From: an uncultured Prevotellaceae bacterium
Lineage (GTDB): Bacteria; Bacteroidota; Bacteroidia; Bacteroidales; Bacteroidaceae
Assembly (NCBI GenBank): GCA_947165505.1
Contig: CAMVAT010000004.1
Span: forward strand, 1-64,000
Reading direction: 5' to 3'
Length of the DNA stretch: 64,000 bases
Shown: positions 10,601 through 18,149 of the stretch, in pieces
How the letters are laid out: every line of letters starts with the position of its first letter
Numbering within the stretch: the stretch's first letter is position 1
Program-made: the position numbers and the translations under genes
Notes under the pieces: model-generated
What the model saw: only the letters and a program-made list of their open reading frames with translations
Databases searched by the model: none
What the model was told of the DNA's origin: nothing

Positions 10601-13600
10601 TCGGAGTGTAACTGATAACAGGAACCTTCACCTCACCGAAAGCACCGTTCTTCATGCCCATCTGCTCAAAGGTGATGATGGGATTGGCACGGTATTGGCG
10701 GTTCATCTTCACAGCGTAAGGATATATCTCGACCACCCCGTCATGCTTCAGCGAGTCGCTCCTCCATGTTTTCTGGTTGGTGTTGGTCGCATCGATGAAC
10801 GGCAGGTTCTGCGCAAAGACAGGTTTGTCGTCGTAGTCTTTTCCGCCCTCAAACGTGATGCTTTCCAACTTGTAGTTGAGCGGAGGCAACAGTGCAGAAT
10901 ATTCGCCCGTCTTCGGGTCGGTGGTGATATAGATATAGAATGTCTCATCATCGCGCTCTGTAGCGGCAGCACGGTAGCTGGTACTTTGAATCTTATCCGT
11001 AGCACTGGCCACAGGTATCGGTGTTTTTCCGTACGAGCCGCTGCCATGTTCGTCGGTGACGTAATTGAACGAGCAGTGCGACTCCTTGCCCAAGCTCAGT
11101 TTCAGCGTAGCCTTGCCTAAACGGTTCTCTGAAAGGGCGAAGCCAACGGGTTCGTTCTGATCGCTGAAGCCACCATTGATACGACCTGTCACGTTCACCA
11201 ACGTGGAGTCAGTGAAGTTGACCGTCATCTCCTGTTTGAAGTCGTAGGTACTGCCGTCGAGCGGGAACGATGTCAGTCGGTGCCCCTCTTTGAAGCACTC
11301 GATGAGGTGCGGCCCGATGGGCACCGAAATCTCGAAGTCGCCATTGCCGTCGGTCATGATCATCTTGTTGGATGTGCCCTGCACCATCTGGCCGTCGATC
11401 TTAAACTGTATGCTATCAGAGGGGATGTCGGTGTCAAGGTAAGTGATGCGGCCGCGCACCGGGAACGATGACTGGTCGGTGAAGTCGTAGTTGTTGAGCG
11501 CCAGACTGCCCGTGCCGATGAATCCGTTGCGCGAGGTGGGCGAGAAGATGTGGATGCCCTTCGACGGGGTCACGTTGTAGGTGGTGCCCGAACCGATGAA
11601 CGGCAGGCCGCGCACGGTGTATTCGCCGTTCTCGTTGGTCAGACCGTAGCGCGACAGCTGTGCGTCGGTGGGGACGATGGTCGAGCAGGTGATGTTGTTG
11701 CCCACGTCGGCATGGCGCCCGTTGGGCAAGTCGTTGCTGTACGAGGCGTCGAACACAAAGCGGCTGATGCCTTCGTCCATCGGCCAGTACAGGCTCAGGC
11801 CCTTCTCGCTGCCGGTGAGCACGCGGTCGGTGGTGTTCTTCTTCTCCTTGTCGGTCAGGGCGTGGTTCCACACGCGCACCTCGGTCAGGTTGCCCTCGAA
11901 GGCCTCATCGTCGCCGATGCCCTTGCTGCCGCCCACCGAGAAGGGCTTCACCACGGGGCGTGTCACCGTGCTGTACTCGCCGTTGCCGGGGGTGAAGGCG
12001 TCTTTCCACCAATTCTTCCATCTTTCAAAGTTGAAACCGGGATCGGCTTCCAGCGTATAGAGGAGGGTGTAGTCGCCTTGATACAGGTGCGTGTTAGGAT
12101 AGTCGGCCAGGTTGTCGCTGCCCGTCTGGTAGTCTTTCGACGATACTTCGGTCAGTGTGGTCGATATGCTGTCGCCAACGCTCAGGGTCAGCTCATTATT
12201 GATGCTTTGCAGGGTGAGCAGCGAGTAGGTGTTTTCCTTCACCTTCAGCTGCGTGTCGTACCATGTGCCTTTCCACGATGTCTTGTCGATGGTGGCGTTG
12301 ATGTCGAGTATCTCGGTTTTCACACCGAGAAACATGTGGATGGGTACCGCCATGTTAATAACGATGGGCAGTTGGATGCGCACAACATCATAGCCCTCGG
12401 CTTCCCACTGGCGGCGGGTAGGGAAAAACTCCTGGTAGCTATACACATGACCCAGGTTATATTGCGAGGTGTCGTCGTAGCCGGCCGTTGCGTTCACGTT
12501 GACGATGACGCCACGTATGTGCTTCACCGAGGTGAACGTGCCGCGCTCGGTGGTGGCATCACCGTAGCGCTCCACCAGCAGCGTATAGCCTTCATCGGTC
12601 TTGCTGCCCAGGCGCAGACGGCCCAGCGAGGGGATCTCGCCCAGCACGGCACCTTCGGCCATGTCGTTGTCGGGCCGCACAAACATCTGTACGGTATAGT
12701 CTTTGTCGGTGCCGAACACCTTCATCGTGGCGGCGCTGTCGGCATCCCAGACGATACCCGTCGAGGCACCATCGACACGCTGCGAGAAGCCGCGCACCAC
12801 GTTGCCGTCGGCGTCGGCATTCGAGCGCAATGACATGCGCACGTCTTCCACGGCGCTGCCCGTGCCGAATGTCACGCGGCCGCTGATTACGCCGCGGGCC
12901 TGACAGAAGCCTACGTCGCTGAGGAAGTTCTGGAAGTTGTTGTCGGTGTAGGTCTCCTTGTCGCCCGAATACACATCCACGCGATACTCATAGAAGTAGC
13001 CGGGCTGCACGGTGTTGTCCTCATAGGTGTAGCTGTCGCTCGTGCCGCTCACCGAATAGACCTTCAGGAATTCATCGGTGGTGCCGGCATAGCGGCGGAA
13101 CACCTCGAAGTTGCTGTTGGCTGTGCCCACCTGCTTCACGTTCCACGACACGCGCACCACATTCTCGTGCGTGCCCTTGGTGGCATCCACGCTCAGCACG
13201 GCGCTGCCTTTGAGCAGGCCGGCGGTGATGACGTCGCTCTCAAACGTGTTCTTGCCGTCGTTGATCGACAGCACGATCTTGTATTCAAACGTCTCGCGCA
13301 CGCTCGGCAGTTTGTTGTCTGTGAACGAGGCCACATAGCCGGCAGTGGGGTTGGCGGGAGCCGACACATTGCCGTACGACTGCCACTCCTGTGTGCCCTT
13401 CTGCCGTTTCATGACCTCAAAGCGCACGTTGCTCGACTTCACCGGCACGCGCGAATATTCCCACGTCAGGCGCACGTTGTCGGTCACTGCCGTGTCTTGC
13501 GCCAGGTTGGTAATCTCCAGACTGGGTATGGTGGACATCACGTCGCTCACGCAATAGCCCAGACGGTTGAGCAGCTCGTCGCCGGGGTCGTTCAGGTCTT

Positions 13601-14903
13601 GCGATGATATCATCTTGCCGTCAATCCAGTCCTTGGGCACGTTCACCACCATGTACTGGTAATAGGCGTTGTCGCTCAGCATGTTGTCGGTGTAGCCCTG
13701 CTCCTGGCTGTCGCCAATGGCGGCGTTTTTGCCGCGGTTCTGCCACGACGCTCCCGACACGGGCTTGCCGTTCTTGTCGGTCTCCACGCGGTAGATGTAG
13801 GGCACCGTCTCCTTGATGTAGTTGTTGTCGCCCGTGGCGAAGGCGTTCCACGAGAGCGCCGCTTTGCTTTCGTATTGGTTGTATTCGGCAGCCAGACCGA
13901 AGGGCACGGGCACCGAGGTGAAGATGTTCTTCTTCCTCGCTCCCTGTGTCGTTTTTCCTCTTACCTTGCCGTTGTACCAGGCCAAACCCCAGTGGATGGT
14001 CATGTCCATGTCCACCTGCTTGAAGTTGCCCGCTTCCTTGGGGATGGGGAGCCGCACCTCTTTCTTCTCGCCGTTGGTGTCGCACGACAGGTATTCGCTC
14101 TGCGTCACCACCGTGCCGTCTTGCTTGGTGTAGTAGAAGGTTAGCTCATATTCGCCGTAATGCCTGATGAATCCGTTGAGCTTGCCCGGGATGTCGGTAG
14201 GCAGCGCGGGCAGCGTGAAGAGGATCTGGTCGCCGCCGTCGCGACGGTACGTGTAGTCGTTGCGGTCCATCGAGCCGTAGCCCATGTCTTCGCGGCACGT
14301 GGCCTCGCCGATGGTGCGGTTCTTGATCGAGCCGGCGTTGTGCTGGAACTCGTAATAGAGATACCACTTCTGCCCGGCCATGTCGGCACTCCAGTAGTAG
14401 TCGATCTCTACGCTCGGGCGCAACTCAGAGGATGACTTCTTGATGGTGTAGCGCACCTCCGTGGGGCGGTTCTTACGCACATTGTCGTCGTAGCCGTTGC
14501 CCCACTGGTCCCAGCTGGCAAAGTCGATGAGTTTCTCCGTGCCCGACGGGGTGTTGGTCAGGAATGCACGCGTGCCCTCATGCACGTTGCGCGAGAAAAT
14601 CTCCTTGTCGGTGCTGTCGTCTTCACCCTGGTCGCACTCCACGTCCATCAGGTGGATGTGGGTGCCGGTCTTGTTCGGACCGGAGTAGGCATGAATACTT
14701 CCCACACGGCACCACGTGTCCTTGTTTTTACCGTCCATTATCATAATTTTGAAATGGAGGTGGTCCTTGTACTGAGTTACCGTGAAGTTCTCGTCTTTGT
14801 CCAGTTCATCGGCCAGCGCTGGCGCGGCGATGCCTGTGAACAACAATACCATCAGCCAAGACAGCAGCCTGGCAGGTGGCGAGGAATGTAAATGTGTTTG
14901 CAT
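4626..14903 (-). CDS. Giant secreted multidomain surface protein with C-terminal sorting-type motif
   Basis: 3425 residues when started at ATG 14903, which gives a clean signal peptide (MQTHLHSSPPARLLSWLMVL... ending APALA). In-frame ATGs at 14936 and 15053 would put extra residues in front of it. Visible modules are: Fn3-like segments near 460-620, carboxypeptidase-regulatory-like segments near 670 and 1150, three LamG/concanavalin-like regions near 930-1060, 2340-2500 and 2540-2725 (each closing with 'YWPMDEG', 'YWRMDEG' or 'YFPMEEI'), a Big_5-like segment near 2265, and an Ig/cadherin-like segment near 2870. The C-terminus carries WYTLQGQKLGKRPTQQGVYI...KVVVK, a motif typical of exported Bacteroidota proteins. 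About 15 repeat-derived residues follow it (RSLTPIPSPRGEGRR). A cell-surface adhesive or structural role is inferred; no catalytic motif was recognised. Confidence 0.85.
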   Translation of the reverse strand: MQTHLHSSPPARLLSWLMVLLFTGIAAPALADELDKDENFTVTQYKDHLHFKIMIMDGKNKDTWCRVGSIHAYSGPNKTGTHIHLMDVECDQGEDDSTDKEIFSRNVHEGTRAFLTNTPSGTEKLIDFASWDQWGNGYDDNVRKNRPTEVRYTIKKSSSELRPSVEIDYYWSADMAGQKWYLYYEFQHNAGSIKNRTIGEATCREDMGYGSMDRNDYTYRRDGGDQILFTLPALPTDIPGKLNGFIRHYGEYELTFYYTKQDGTVVTQSEYLSCDTNGEKKEVRLPIPKEAGNFKQVDMDMTIHWGLAWYNGKVRGKTTQGARKKNIFTSVPVPFGLAAEYNQYESKAALSWNAFATGDNNYIKETVPYIYRVETDKNGKPVSGASWQNRGKNAAIGDSQEQGYTDNMLSDNAYYQYMVVNVPKDWIDGKMISSQDLNDPGDELLNRLGYCVSDVMSTIPSLEITNLAQDTAVTDNVRLTWEYSRVPVKSSNVRFEVMKRQKGTQEWQSYGNVSAPANPTAGYVASFTDNKLPSVRETFEYKIVLSINDGKNTFESDVITAGLLKGSAVLSVDATKGTHENVVRVSWNVKQVGTANSNFEVFRRYAGTTDEFLKVYSVSGTSDSYTYEDNTVQPGYFYEYRVDVYSGDKETYTDNNFQNFLSDVGFCQARGVISGRVTFGTGSAVEDVRMSLRSNADADGNVVRGFSQRVDGASTGIVWDADSAATMKVFGTDKDYTVQMFVRPDNDMAEGAVLGEIPSLGRLRLGSKTDEGYTLLVERYGDATTERGTFTSVKHIRGVIVNVNATAGYDDTSQYNLGHVYSYQEFFPTRRQWEAEGYDVVRIQLPIVINMAVPIHMFLGVKTEILDINATIDKTSWKGTWYDTQLKVKENTYSLLTLQSINNELTLSVGDSISTTLTEVSSKDYQTGSDNLADYPNTHLYQGDYTLLYTLEADPGFNFERWKNWWKDAFTPGNGEYSTVTRPVVKPFSVGGSKGIGDDEAFEGNLTEVRVWNHALTDKEKKNTTDRVLTGSEKGLSLYWPMDEGISRFVFDASYSNDLPNGRHADVGNNITCSTIVPTDAQLSRYGLTNENGEYTVRGLPFIGSGTTYNVTPSKGIHIFSPTSRNGFIGTGSLALNNYDFTDQSSFPVRGRITYLDTDIPSDSIQFKIDGQMVQGTSNKMIMTDGNGDFEISVPIGPHLIECFKEGHRLTSFPLDGSTYDFKQEMTVNFTDSTLVNVTGRINGGFSDQNEPVGFALSENRLGKATLKLSLGKESHCSFNYVTDEHGSGSYGKTPIPVASATDKIQSTSYRAAATERDDETFYIYITTDPKTGEYSALLPPLNYKLESITFEGGKDYDDKPVFAQNLPFIDATNTNQKTWRSDSLKHDGVVEIYPYAVKMNRQYRANPIITFEQMGMKNGAFGEVKVPVISYTPTTDSVTVVTFTDKGFKYEYDYPIFYQENDYEYEISVAEHYKNLDTGEEFDEVPSDAIISIDNSACASVMFACEEGYINGEKVTPGMLYDVPNVRIRPKKDGHATYSFKGGIPNLGESHLRSISVGVSIDNRMTMWTNPATSQPGLDLILLGSLSSGNQNFVTNGPEHVDMVLRRPPGSTSEAVLTTDTIRSTIKQEAHLVDSNRTGGGFYVSVVPEITSASGAVGFYVETKFAPQVNTENVWDSGDAKIDESDKGSVYTLSTEIRGTTEGIQYKGDTYIGRSTNMLFGKGNTLGFFKQDDGSYKIDTHESIVMSQRFGTYFAYPQEYIEETLIPNWKAIIKSRLTEGHVEADHWDKNKMSKVPGKVMYYTIYSAGDPEFGRSNGDDKWGNLRAERGGHPSYMMVNGTDEPVDDEVDNAIRQIKAWEAAIADNEEDKLKAFKDNQYFIQNYSIAGGTSVSQKTKVEGVNTSRVGTQHEWNFDSETHLGLLFSGAGGYAIIRSVQHSEDKDVTETTNNTAKEVAWTISDADPRTALSVDVFNSPRQWGPIFRTRGGQTANPHEEATYTKYYLGGGEQLDEATMRVEWPQLTVKGSSKLTNVPTGGQAAFNLEMTNLSETNSDCTYILEAIEKSNAKGAILEIDGAPLSLGKAGRAISIKGNKESVNKMLYVRQSDRSVNHFEDLQLVLRSEKDESTTSDTLHLSVEFVPASAIIDMAVAHTVLNQTDLGLYKGFQVKFSNLDRQDKGLQGLRIQYRRKGTDSWSLAHQWLVDESALGQGDEVLPPSDDLLLHSVSFPNDGIYELRGQTFGKYGNDDVTYETPIIEVIQDTRGPKILGMASHEGQTLYYSSRDDMHVRFNEVLNGNAMSEAFNFVIEGDLNNVADKSQFADVALQLNGDELSTDASYSLSENDLTLGLWLYRQTDGNIFSMGSASNKLVLYTYDGGQLAVRTGEAESVIKTGVVMPQDQWTYLALNYKRKTDSDPENRVTLLYSNANSNSPVYAAENEAAGDLNGEGNLSVGGKGMKGMMYDLTLWKGDKSAAELYETREEQKAAYTPGLIGYWRMDEGHGTLIRDGVRSRHINLPVESWYINNRNLAAHLDGESPLKVDISSANTRVTDNFAVEMWFRGEQDKNDNAQLVSVLNGMSIGFKDGGLVLEQSTRSVDNNNIETKTVHESIVLSDVNYCDNNWHHIALNVRRGTSAVVYIDGQAVKTIPENSIPAITGHYLFVGGEETLVAPDGSGVGGATNLFIGDVDELRIWNASIGSYILADRRYERLDNSYAGLVGYFPMEEINRLKTGDIESVPSMANFGDNKLQMKLEGNLVTSQNAPAILPGSSRIRLDDNDFSFTVSADEIYFHFQETMYPLMDGNEFAVTVKNIKDEYNNLSEPVMWKFSCDFATIDWLSGDMDITKEVDETFVFTESVYNMAGSGSQHYEISGLPSWMTIDNAIGTMNSTMMDFKLTVLPSAPIGHHTVYLTLTDKQGIKRMKAVNVTVTGDVPDWAVNEKLYESNMQVTGQIYIGDKICEYTDSKIAAFDENGNCRGTGSPRYVETRDAYYVDMIIYGGAASELSSAVRDLSFKYYDASTGRTYPLVSIDLTGNNELEMYLPYSPDAVYGSYDSPIRFLASDVLEQGLTLEKGWSWISFYVKPLFSSLENALPTSLSDRNKLMNVKGHKEFATYNKSTKTMTGQLVEFVPGKMYKVQTSAKLDWPFYGTIIDVRETSQTIYEGYNWIGTLSSKVMSPADAFAGLNPQKGDMVKNRTTSATYNGQGVWEGTLKSIVPGQGYIYLSKDSQEKTFHYPTLSDNNSAQAASFNMGYDEPTWQPGFFSPVDEHQFPDNMNMIAVVKKDGRQIEDAEVAAFVNGECRGAVSFFEGYYFLSILGSSNDDLYSPVEIRVYVDGKEYTNVDTRQFISDGMIGDLDNPYVLDLDATAIRTIAIDEAEDDNEWYTLQGQKLGKRPTQQGVYIHKGEKVVVKRSLTPIPSPRGEGRR

Positions 14904-15009
14904 TGATTGATTGTGTTGATTATGATTGATTTTCATTCCGAAAGGGGGTGGGGCAGGCGCTCTCTTTTTACAGCCGCTGCGCCACATAGGTTTTGTTGTA
15001 AATAAGGTA

Positions 15010-15017
15010 CAAATATA
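15010..15017 (-). promoter_or_regulatory. Putative -7 element for the giant surface protein
   Basis: The minus strand reads TATATTTG, matching TAnnTTTG, about 107 bp upstream of the ATG at 14903. No TTTG is visible at the usual spacing, so the -33 half is weak. Confidence 0.45.
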
Positions 15018-15147
15018 GTGATTTGTCTTTGATTTCAGGTGAAAAATTAGCAAAAATAAACAGAATGTAAGAATTATTAGCTGTTTGGGCGGCGGGCTTT
15101 CTGGGGGCAGAGGGCCGGATCAGATGAAGGTGTGTCAAATCAGACAG

Positions 15148-15232
15148 ACAACGAATTTCACGGATTTCACGGATATCTATTATTGCTGAATCAGCAAATA
15201 GTAAAATCCGTAAAATCCGTGAAATCCGTTGT
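15148..15232. repeat. 85-bp inverted-repeat (MITE-like) element, copy 1
   Basis: The sequence begins ACAACGAATTTCACGG, ends CCGTGAAATCCGTTGT and folds back around GCTGAATCAGC. Each arm carries two or three tandem 'ATTTCACGG/ATTTTACGG' units. A near-identical element lies at 57276-57361. No transposase is visible nearby, so it would have to be non-autonomous. The rest of the gap between the giant gene and 15309 holds nothing recognisable. Confidence 0.75.
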
Positions 15233-15308
15233 GGACATTGCTGAGTGTTGAGGGGTCGGCTGCTGTGCCACAGCAGTCAACTAAAAGAAGTCGGGTGTGC
15301 TGCCTCTA

Positions 15309-15503
15309 TCAGTCGTTCCACACCGAGGTATGGGCTGCTTCTTCCTCGTCCCACACCTTCGTTTGGTTGCTCTCGCCCAACGAGGCGTCCACTTCGCCGC
15401 CCGATACCGTGATCAGGCCGGTGTCATCGCCAAACGAGTTGTTGAGCACGGGTGCAAAGCGAACCACCTTGCAAGCCGGTTTGATATATTGTTTCTTCTC
15501 CAT
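15309..15503 (-). CDS. Small acidic protein, KKxYxKP...W family
   Basis: 64 residues starting MEKKQYIKPACKVVRF and ending TSVWND. There is no signal peptide or membrane segment. The N-terminal pattern K-K-x-Y-x-K-P-x-x-K-V, a glycine/acidic middle and a terminal tryptophan followed by acidic residues are shared with the 66-residue protein at 54442-54642. Short proteins of this shape occur in Prevotella, but I know of no assigned function. It lies 46 bp downstream of the 378-residue LRR gene on the same strand and may be cotranscribed with it. The shared ends make it likely to be a real gene despite its size. Confidence 0.6.
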   Translation of the reverse strand: MEKKQYIKPACKVVRFAPVLNNSFGDDTGLITVSGGEVDASLGESNQTKVWDEEEAAHTSVWND

Positions 15504-15549
15504 TTCCTTGTTTGATAATCGTTTGCTGAAAAATGTTGTTTTCTAAGTA

Positions 15550-16686
15550 TCATTTCACCACTTGCAGTCTCTTGCCGTGCACATACACGCCGGGCTGAGT
15601 GGGGCGGGCGGGCAAACGCTGTCCGCCTACGCTGTACCACGTGTCGTCGCCGGCCTGAGCAGGCGCGATGTGCAGTGTGGCGATGCCATCCGTCGTGCTG
15701 TCATCGATGAAATACGACAGGGCGGCTTGGGTGCTGCGGTTTTCCGGCCACAACGACTCTGTGGGCAGTTGCAGGTAGGCGCGGTTGGCGCCGAGTGTGC
15801 CACCCGAGGTGGGGTGGAACTTGCCCTGATAGAGTATCAGGTTGGTCTTGTCGCCGTCGGTCTTGCCGATGGTTGTCGGTTTGGTCACGCCTACCAGCAT
15901 GTTGGTGGGGTAGGGCGATGCTTCATCTACTCGGCGCAGGTAAATCTCTTCCGAGGTGTTTTCCAGCCGGTGCATGAGCACACCCTGGCCTGCCACCACG
16001 AATCTCACGCGCTCGATGAACACCTGTTGCTCGCCGGTTGCCGCGTCGGTGCGCAGTTCGGTGGGCACATAGAACAAGAACTGTGAGTCGTTGCTCACTT
16101 CCTCGAAGTTGGCTTTGGCGCAGAAAGTGCCTAAGTCGCCTGTGAGCGTGAATTTGCCCATCACCTGAGCGTCGCCGAACACCTGAGTGCTCACCAGTGC
16201 GGCGGGCAGGCGCACCTCCATGTCGCTGGTGAAGACAGCTGTGTGCGCGGCGCGGTTCCAGTTGATCACTTTGCTCTCTGCGTTTGGATAGCCTTCGATG
16301 TCTATCGTCTCCACGTTGTGGCCCTCGCCCAGTTGCGTGACCATTCTGAGAATATTATCGGCCTCCATGCCAGAGCCTGTGTTCAGGTACGACAGCGTTC
16401 CTACCACATCGTCATTGAATGCCCCTTCTTCGAAATAGGGGTTTCCCTCGATGTAAAGTTCTTGCAGACGGGTGCAGCCCCAGAAGGCATCTTCGCCCAC
16501 GGAGGTTACGCTGGCAGGAATGGTCAGGCTTGTCTTTGACCAGGCAGATTGGTTGACGCCTGTGATGACGCTGTTCGTCTCGTCTTCATACACAAAATCA
16601 TCGGCCGAACCTTGTGCTGACGCAGGAAGGCTGATGCTAAACAACAGGGACAGAATCACCCCTGAAAATTGGAAAAAACGTGTCAT
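15550..16686 (-). CDS. BspA-like LRR secreted protein with C-terminal sorting-type motif
   Basis: 378 residues. A signal peptide (MTRFFQFSGVILSLLFSISL..ASAQG) is followed by a short LRR_5 segment (about 30-130) with 'PASVTSVGEDAFWGCTRLQELYI'-like repeats and a longer beta-rich region. The C-terminus reads WYSVGGQRLPARPTQPGVYV...LQVVK, the same class of motif as in the giant protein downstream (WYTLQGQKL...GVYI...VVVK), so both are probably exported and anchored by the same route. It appears to head a minus-strand group with the 64-residue protein. Ligand and function are unknown. Confidence 0.8.
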   Translation of the reverse strand: MTRFFQFSGVILSLLFSISLPASAQGSADDFVYEDETNSVITGVNQSAWSKTSLTIPASVTSVGEDAFWGCTRLQELYIEGNPYFEEGAFNDDVVGTLSYLNTGSGMEADNILRMVTQLGEGHNVETIDIEGYPNAESKVINWNRAAHTAVFTSDMEVRLPAALVSTQVFGDAQVMGKFTLTGDLGTFCAKANFEEVSNDSQFLFYVPTELRTDAATGEQQVFIERVRFVVAGQGVLMHRLENTSEEIYLRRVDEASPYPTNMLVGVTKPTTIGKTDGDKTNLILYQGKFHPTSGGTLGANRAYLQLPTESLWPENRSTQAALSYFIDDSTTDGIATLHIAPAQAGDDTWYSVGGQRLPARPTQPGVYVHGKRLQVVK

Positions 16687-16853
16687 TGCTAATAAAATAT
16701 ATACTACTTTCTCTCTTGTCTCTTGCTTGGTAAAATAAAACTGCCGGGAGCCTCTTGGAATGGCTCTGTAGGCGACGAGTTGTAAGTCATTTTGTCACGC
16801 GCTAAGCATCCGCTGCTCAACTCGTTATGTGTGGGTCATTATAAATGGGGTTG

Positions 16854-16861
16854 CAAAGTTA
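16854..16861 (-). promoter_or_regulatory. Putative -7 element for the 378-residue LRR gene
   Basis: The minus strand reads TAACTTTG, about 168 bp upstream of the ATG at 16686. No clear -33 TTTG was found. The 16687-16990 stretch contains no other recognisable feature. Confidence 0.4.
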
Positions 16862-16986
16862 TTGACATTTTTAATAGCATAATGAACAGCTTATAAATAT
16901 TTAACTATTTTTAATAGCCTTATCCGTTTTGTCAAGTCGTTTCAAGGGTGTCAAAGCACGAAAACCGCCAAAAAAACACACGTATT

Positions 16987-17018
16987 CTTGTCCGTTTTCG
17001 CAAAAATGCGTAATTTTG
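16987..17018 (+). promoter_or_regulatory. Promoter ahead of the heptamer array and BadF-like gene
   Basis: CTTG (16987-16990), 20 bp, then TAATTTTG (17011-17018). Transcription would begin near 17025, at the first heptamer repeat, so the whole repeat array would lie in the 5' untranslated leader of the gene at 17310. Confidence 0.5.
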
Positions 17019-17027
17019 CAAAAGAAT

Positions 17028-17309
17028 TAAAGGTTTAGGGTTTAGGGTTTAGGGTTTAGGGTTTAGGGTTGAGGGTTTAGGGTTGAGGGTTGAGGGTTGA
17101 GGGTTTAGGGTTTAGGGTTGAGGGTTGAGGGTTTAGGGTTCTTACACTGTTTCGTGCTCTCAAGCATATCTCCTGCCCCCTGCCCCCTGCTCCCTGCTCC
17201 CTGCTCCCTGTCCCCAGCTCCCTGCTCCCTGCTATTCTCTTACCTCTTACCTCTCACCTCTCACCTCTCACCTCTCACCTCTCACCTCTTACCTCTAACT
17301 TCTAAAAAA
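17028..17309 (+). repeat. Composite simple-repeat array (TTTAGGG/TTGAGGG, CCCTGCT, ACCTCTC units)
   Basis: Three blocks in order: about 14 heptamers of GGGTTTA/GGGTTGA type (17031-17140), a pyrimidine block of CCCCTG/CTCCCTG units (about 17165-17233), and about 10 heptamers of ACCTCTC/ACCTCTT type (about 17239-17300). A degenerate array of the same order lies at 60840-61050. The array ends a few bases before the ATG at 17310. Confidence 0.85.
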
Positions 17310-18137
17310 ATGTTGAACCTCATTGCCGACGGCGGAAGCACCAAGACCATCTGGTGCCTGAAAGATAACGACCAAGTGATAGCCCGTGTGAAGACACAAG
17401 GGCTCAACCCTTTTTTCCAGACCGAGGAGAAGATACGGCAGGTCATCAAAATGGAACTGCTCTATCAACTGAGAAGTCATGGTATAGCCATTGAGGATGT
17501 AAAGAAAATTCAGTTTTATGGCGCCGGTCTCCGCGATGAGATGAAACGGCGCTTTCATGCCATCCTCGACAGCCTGTTTGATGCCGACGAGATAGAGGTG
17601 GATACCGACCTGCTCGGAGCTGCAAAGGCCTTGTGCGGCACAGGCGAGGGTATCGCAGCCATCCTCGGCACCGGGTCTAACTCCTGTCTCTACGACGGTG
17701 AGAAGATTGTCAAGAATATTCCTGCACTCGGATTTATCCTCGGCGACGAGGGCAGCGGTGCCGTGATGGGCCGCCTCTTCATCGGCGCACTCTTCAAAGG
17801 GCAGTTGCCCGACACGTTGCGCGAAGAGTATCTCAGCGACACCGGCGAAGACCTCTCCGACATCATCGACAAGGTGTATCGGCAGCCACTGCCCAACCGC
17901 TATCTGGCCCATGCCGCCAAGTTCATCCACCGCCATCTCGACTGCCAGCCCCTCGAGCAGTTGGTCATCGACAACTTCCGGGCCTTCATCCGCCGCAATA
18001 TCATTCCCTACGGGCGGCCCGACCTGCCCCTCAACGCCGTGGGTAGCATCGCCTATTATTTCGAGGCCCAGCTCAGGCAAGCCGCCGACATGGAGGGCGT
18101 CAAGGTGGGCAAAATCATACAAAGTCCGCTGGAGTAA
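17310..18137 (+). CDS. BadF/BadG/BcrA/BcrD-type ATPase, N-acetylglucosamine-kinase-like
   Basis: 275 residues. The start is ATG 17310; the long upstream in-frame extension is encoded by simple repeats and is rejected. ASKHA-fold signatures are visible: phosphate-1 'IADGGSTKTIWC' near residue 5, 'AAILGTGSNSC' near 115, and adenosine/phosphate-2 'ILGDEGSGAVMGRLF' near 140. Length and motifs fit the small BadF-like proteins that phosphorylate amino sugars such as N-acetylglucosamine. Activase roles in the same superfamily are possible, but no Fe-S cysteine pattern is seen. It is preceded by a repeat-filled leader and followed after 12 bp by the four-helix-bundle gene, which may share its transcript. 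Confidence 0.8.
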   Translation: MLNLIADGGSTKTIWCLKDNDQVIARVKTQGLNPFFQTEEKIRQVIKMELLYQLRSHGIAIEDVKKIQFYGAGLRDEMKRRFHAILDSLFDADEIEVDTDLLGAAKALCGTGEGIAAILGTGSNSCLYDGEKIVKNIPALGFILGDEGSGAVMGRLFIGALFKGQLPDTLREEYLSDTGEDLSDIIDKVYRQPLPNRYLAHAAKFIHRHLDCQPLEQLVIDNFRAFIRRNIIPYGRPDLPLNAVGSIAYYFEAQLRQAADMEGVKVGKIIQSPLE

Positions 18138-18149
18138 AAATATAGCCAT

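Noticed and set aside
17028..17309. CRISPR array or telomere-like repeat
   Set aside because: Units are 7 bp with no unique spacers, and the location is internal, so neither reading fits.
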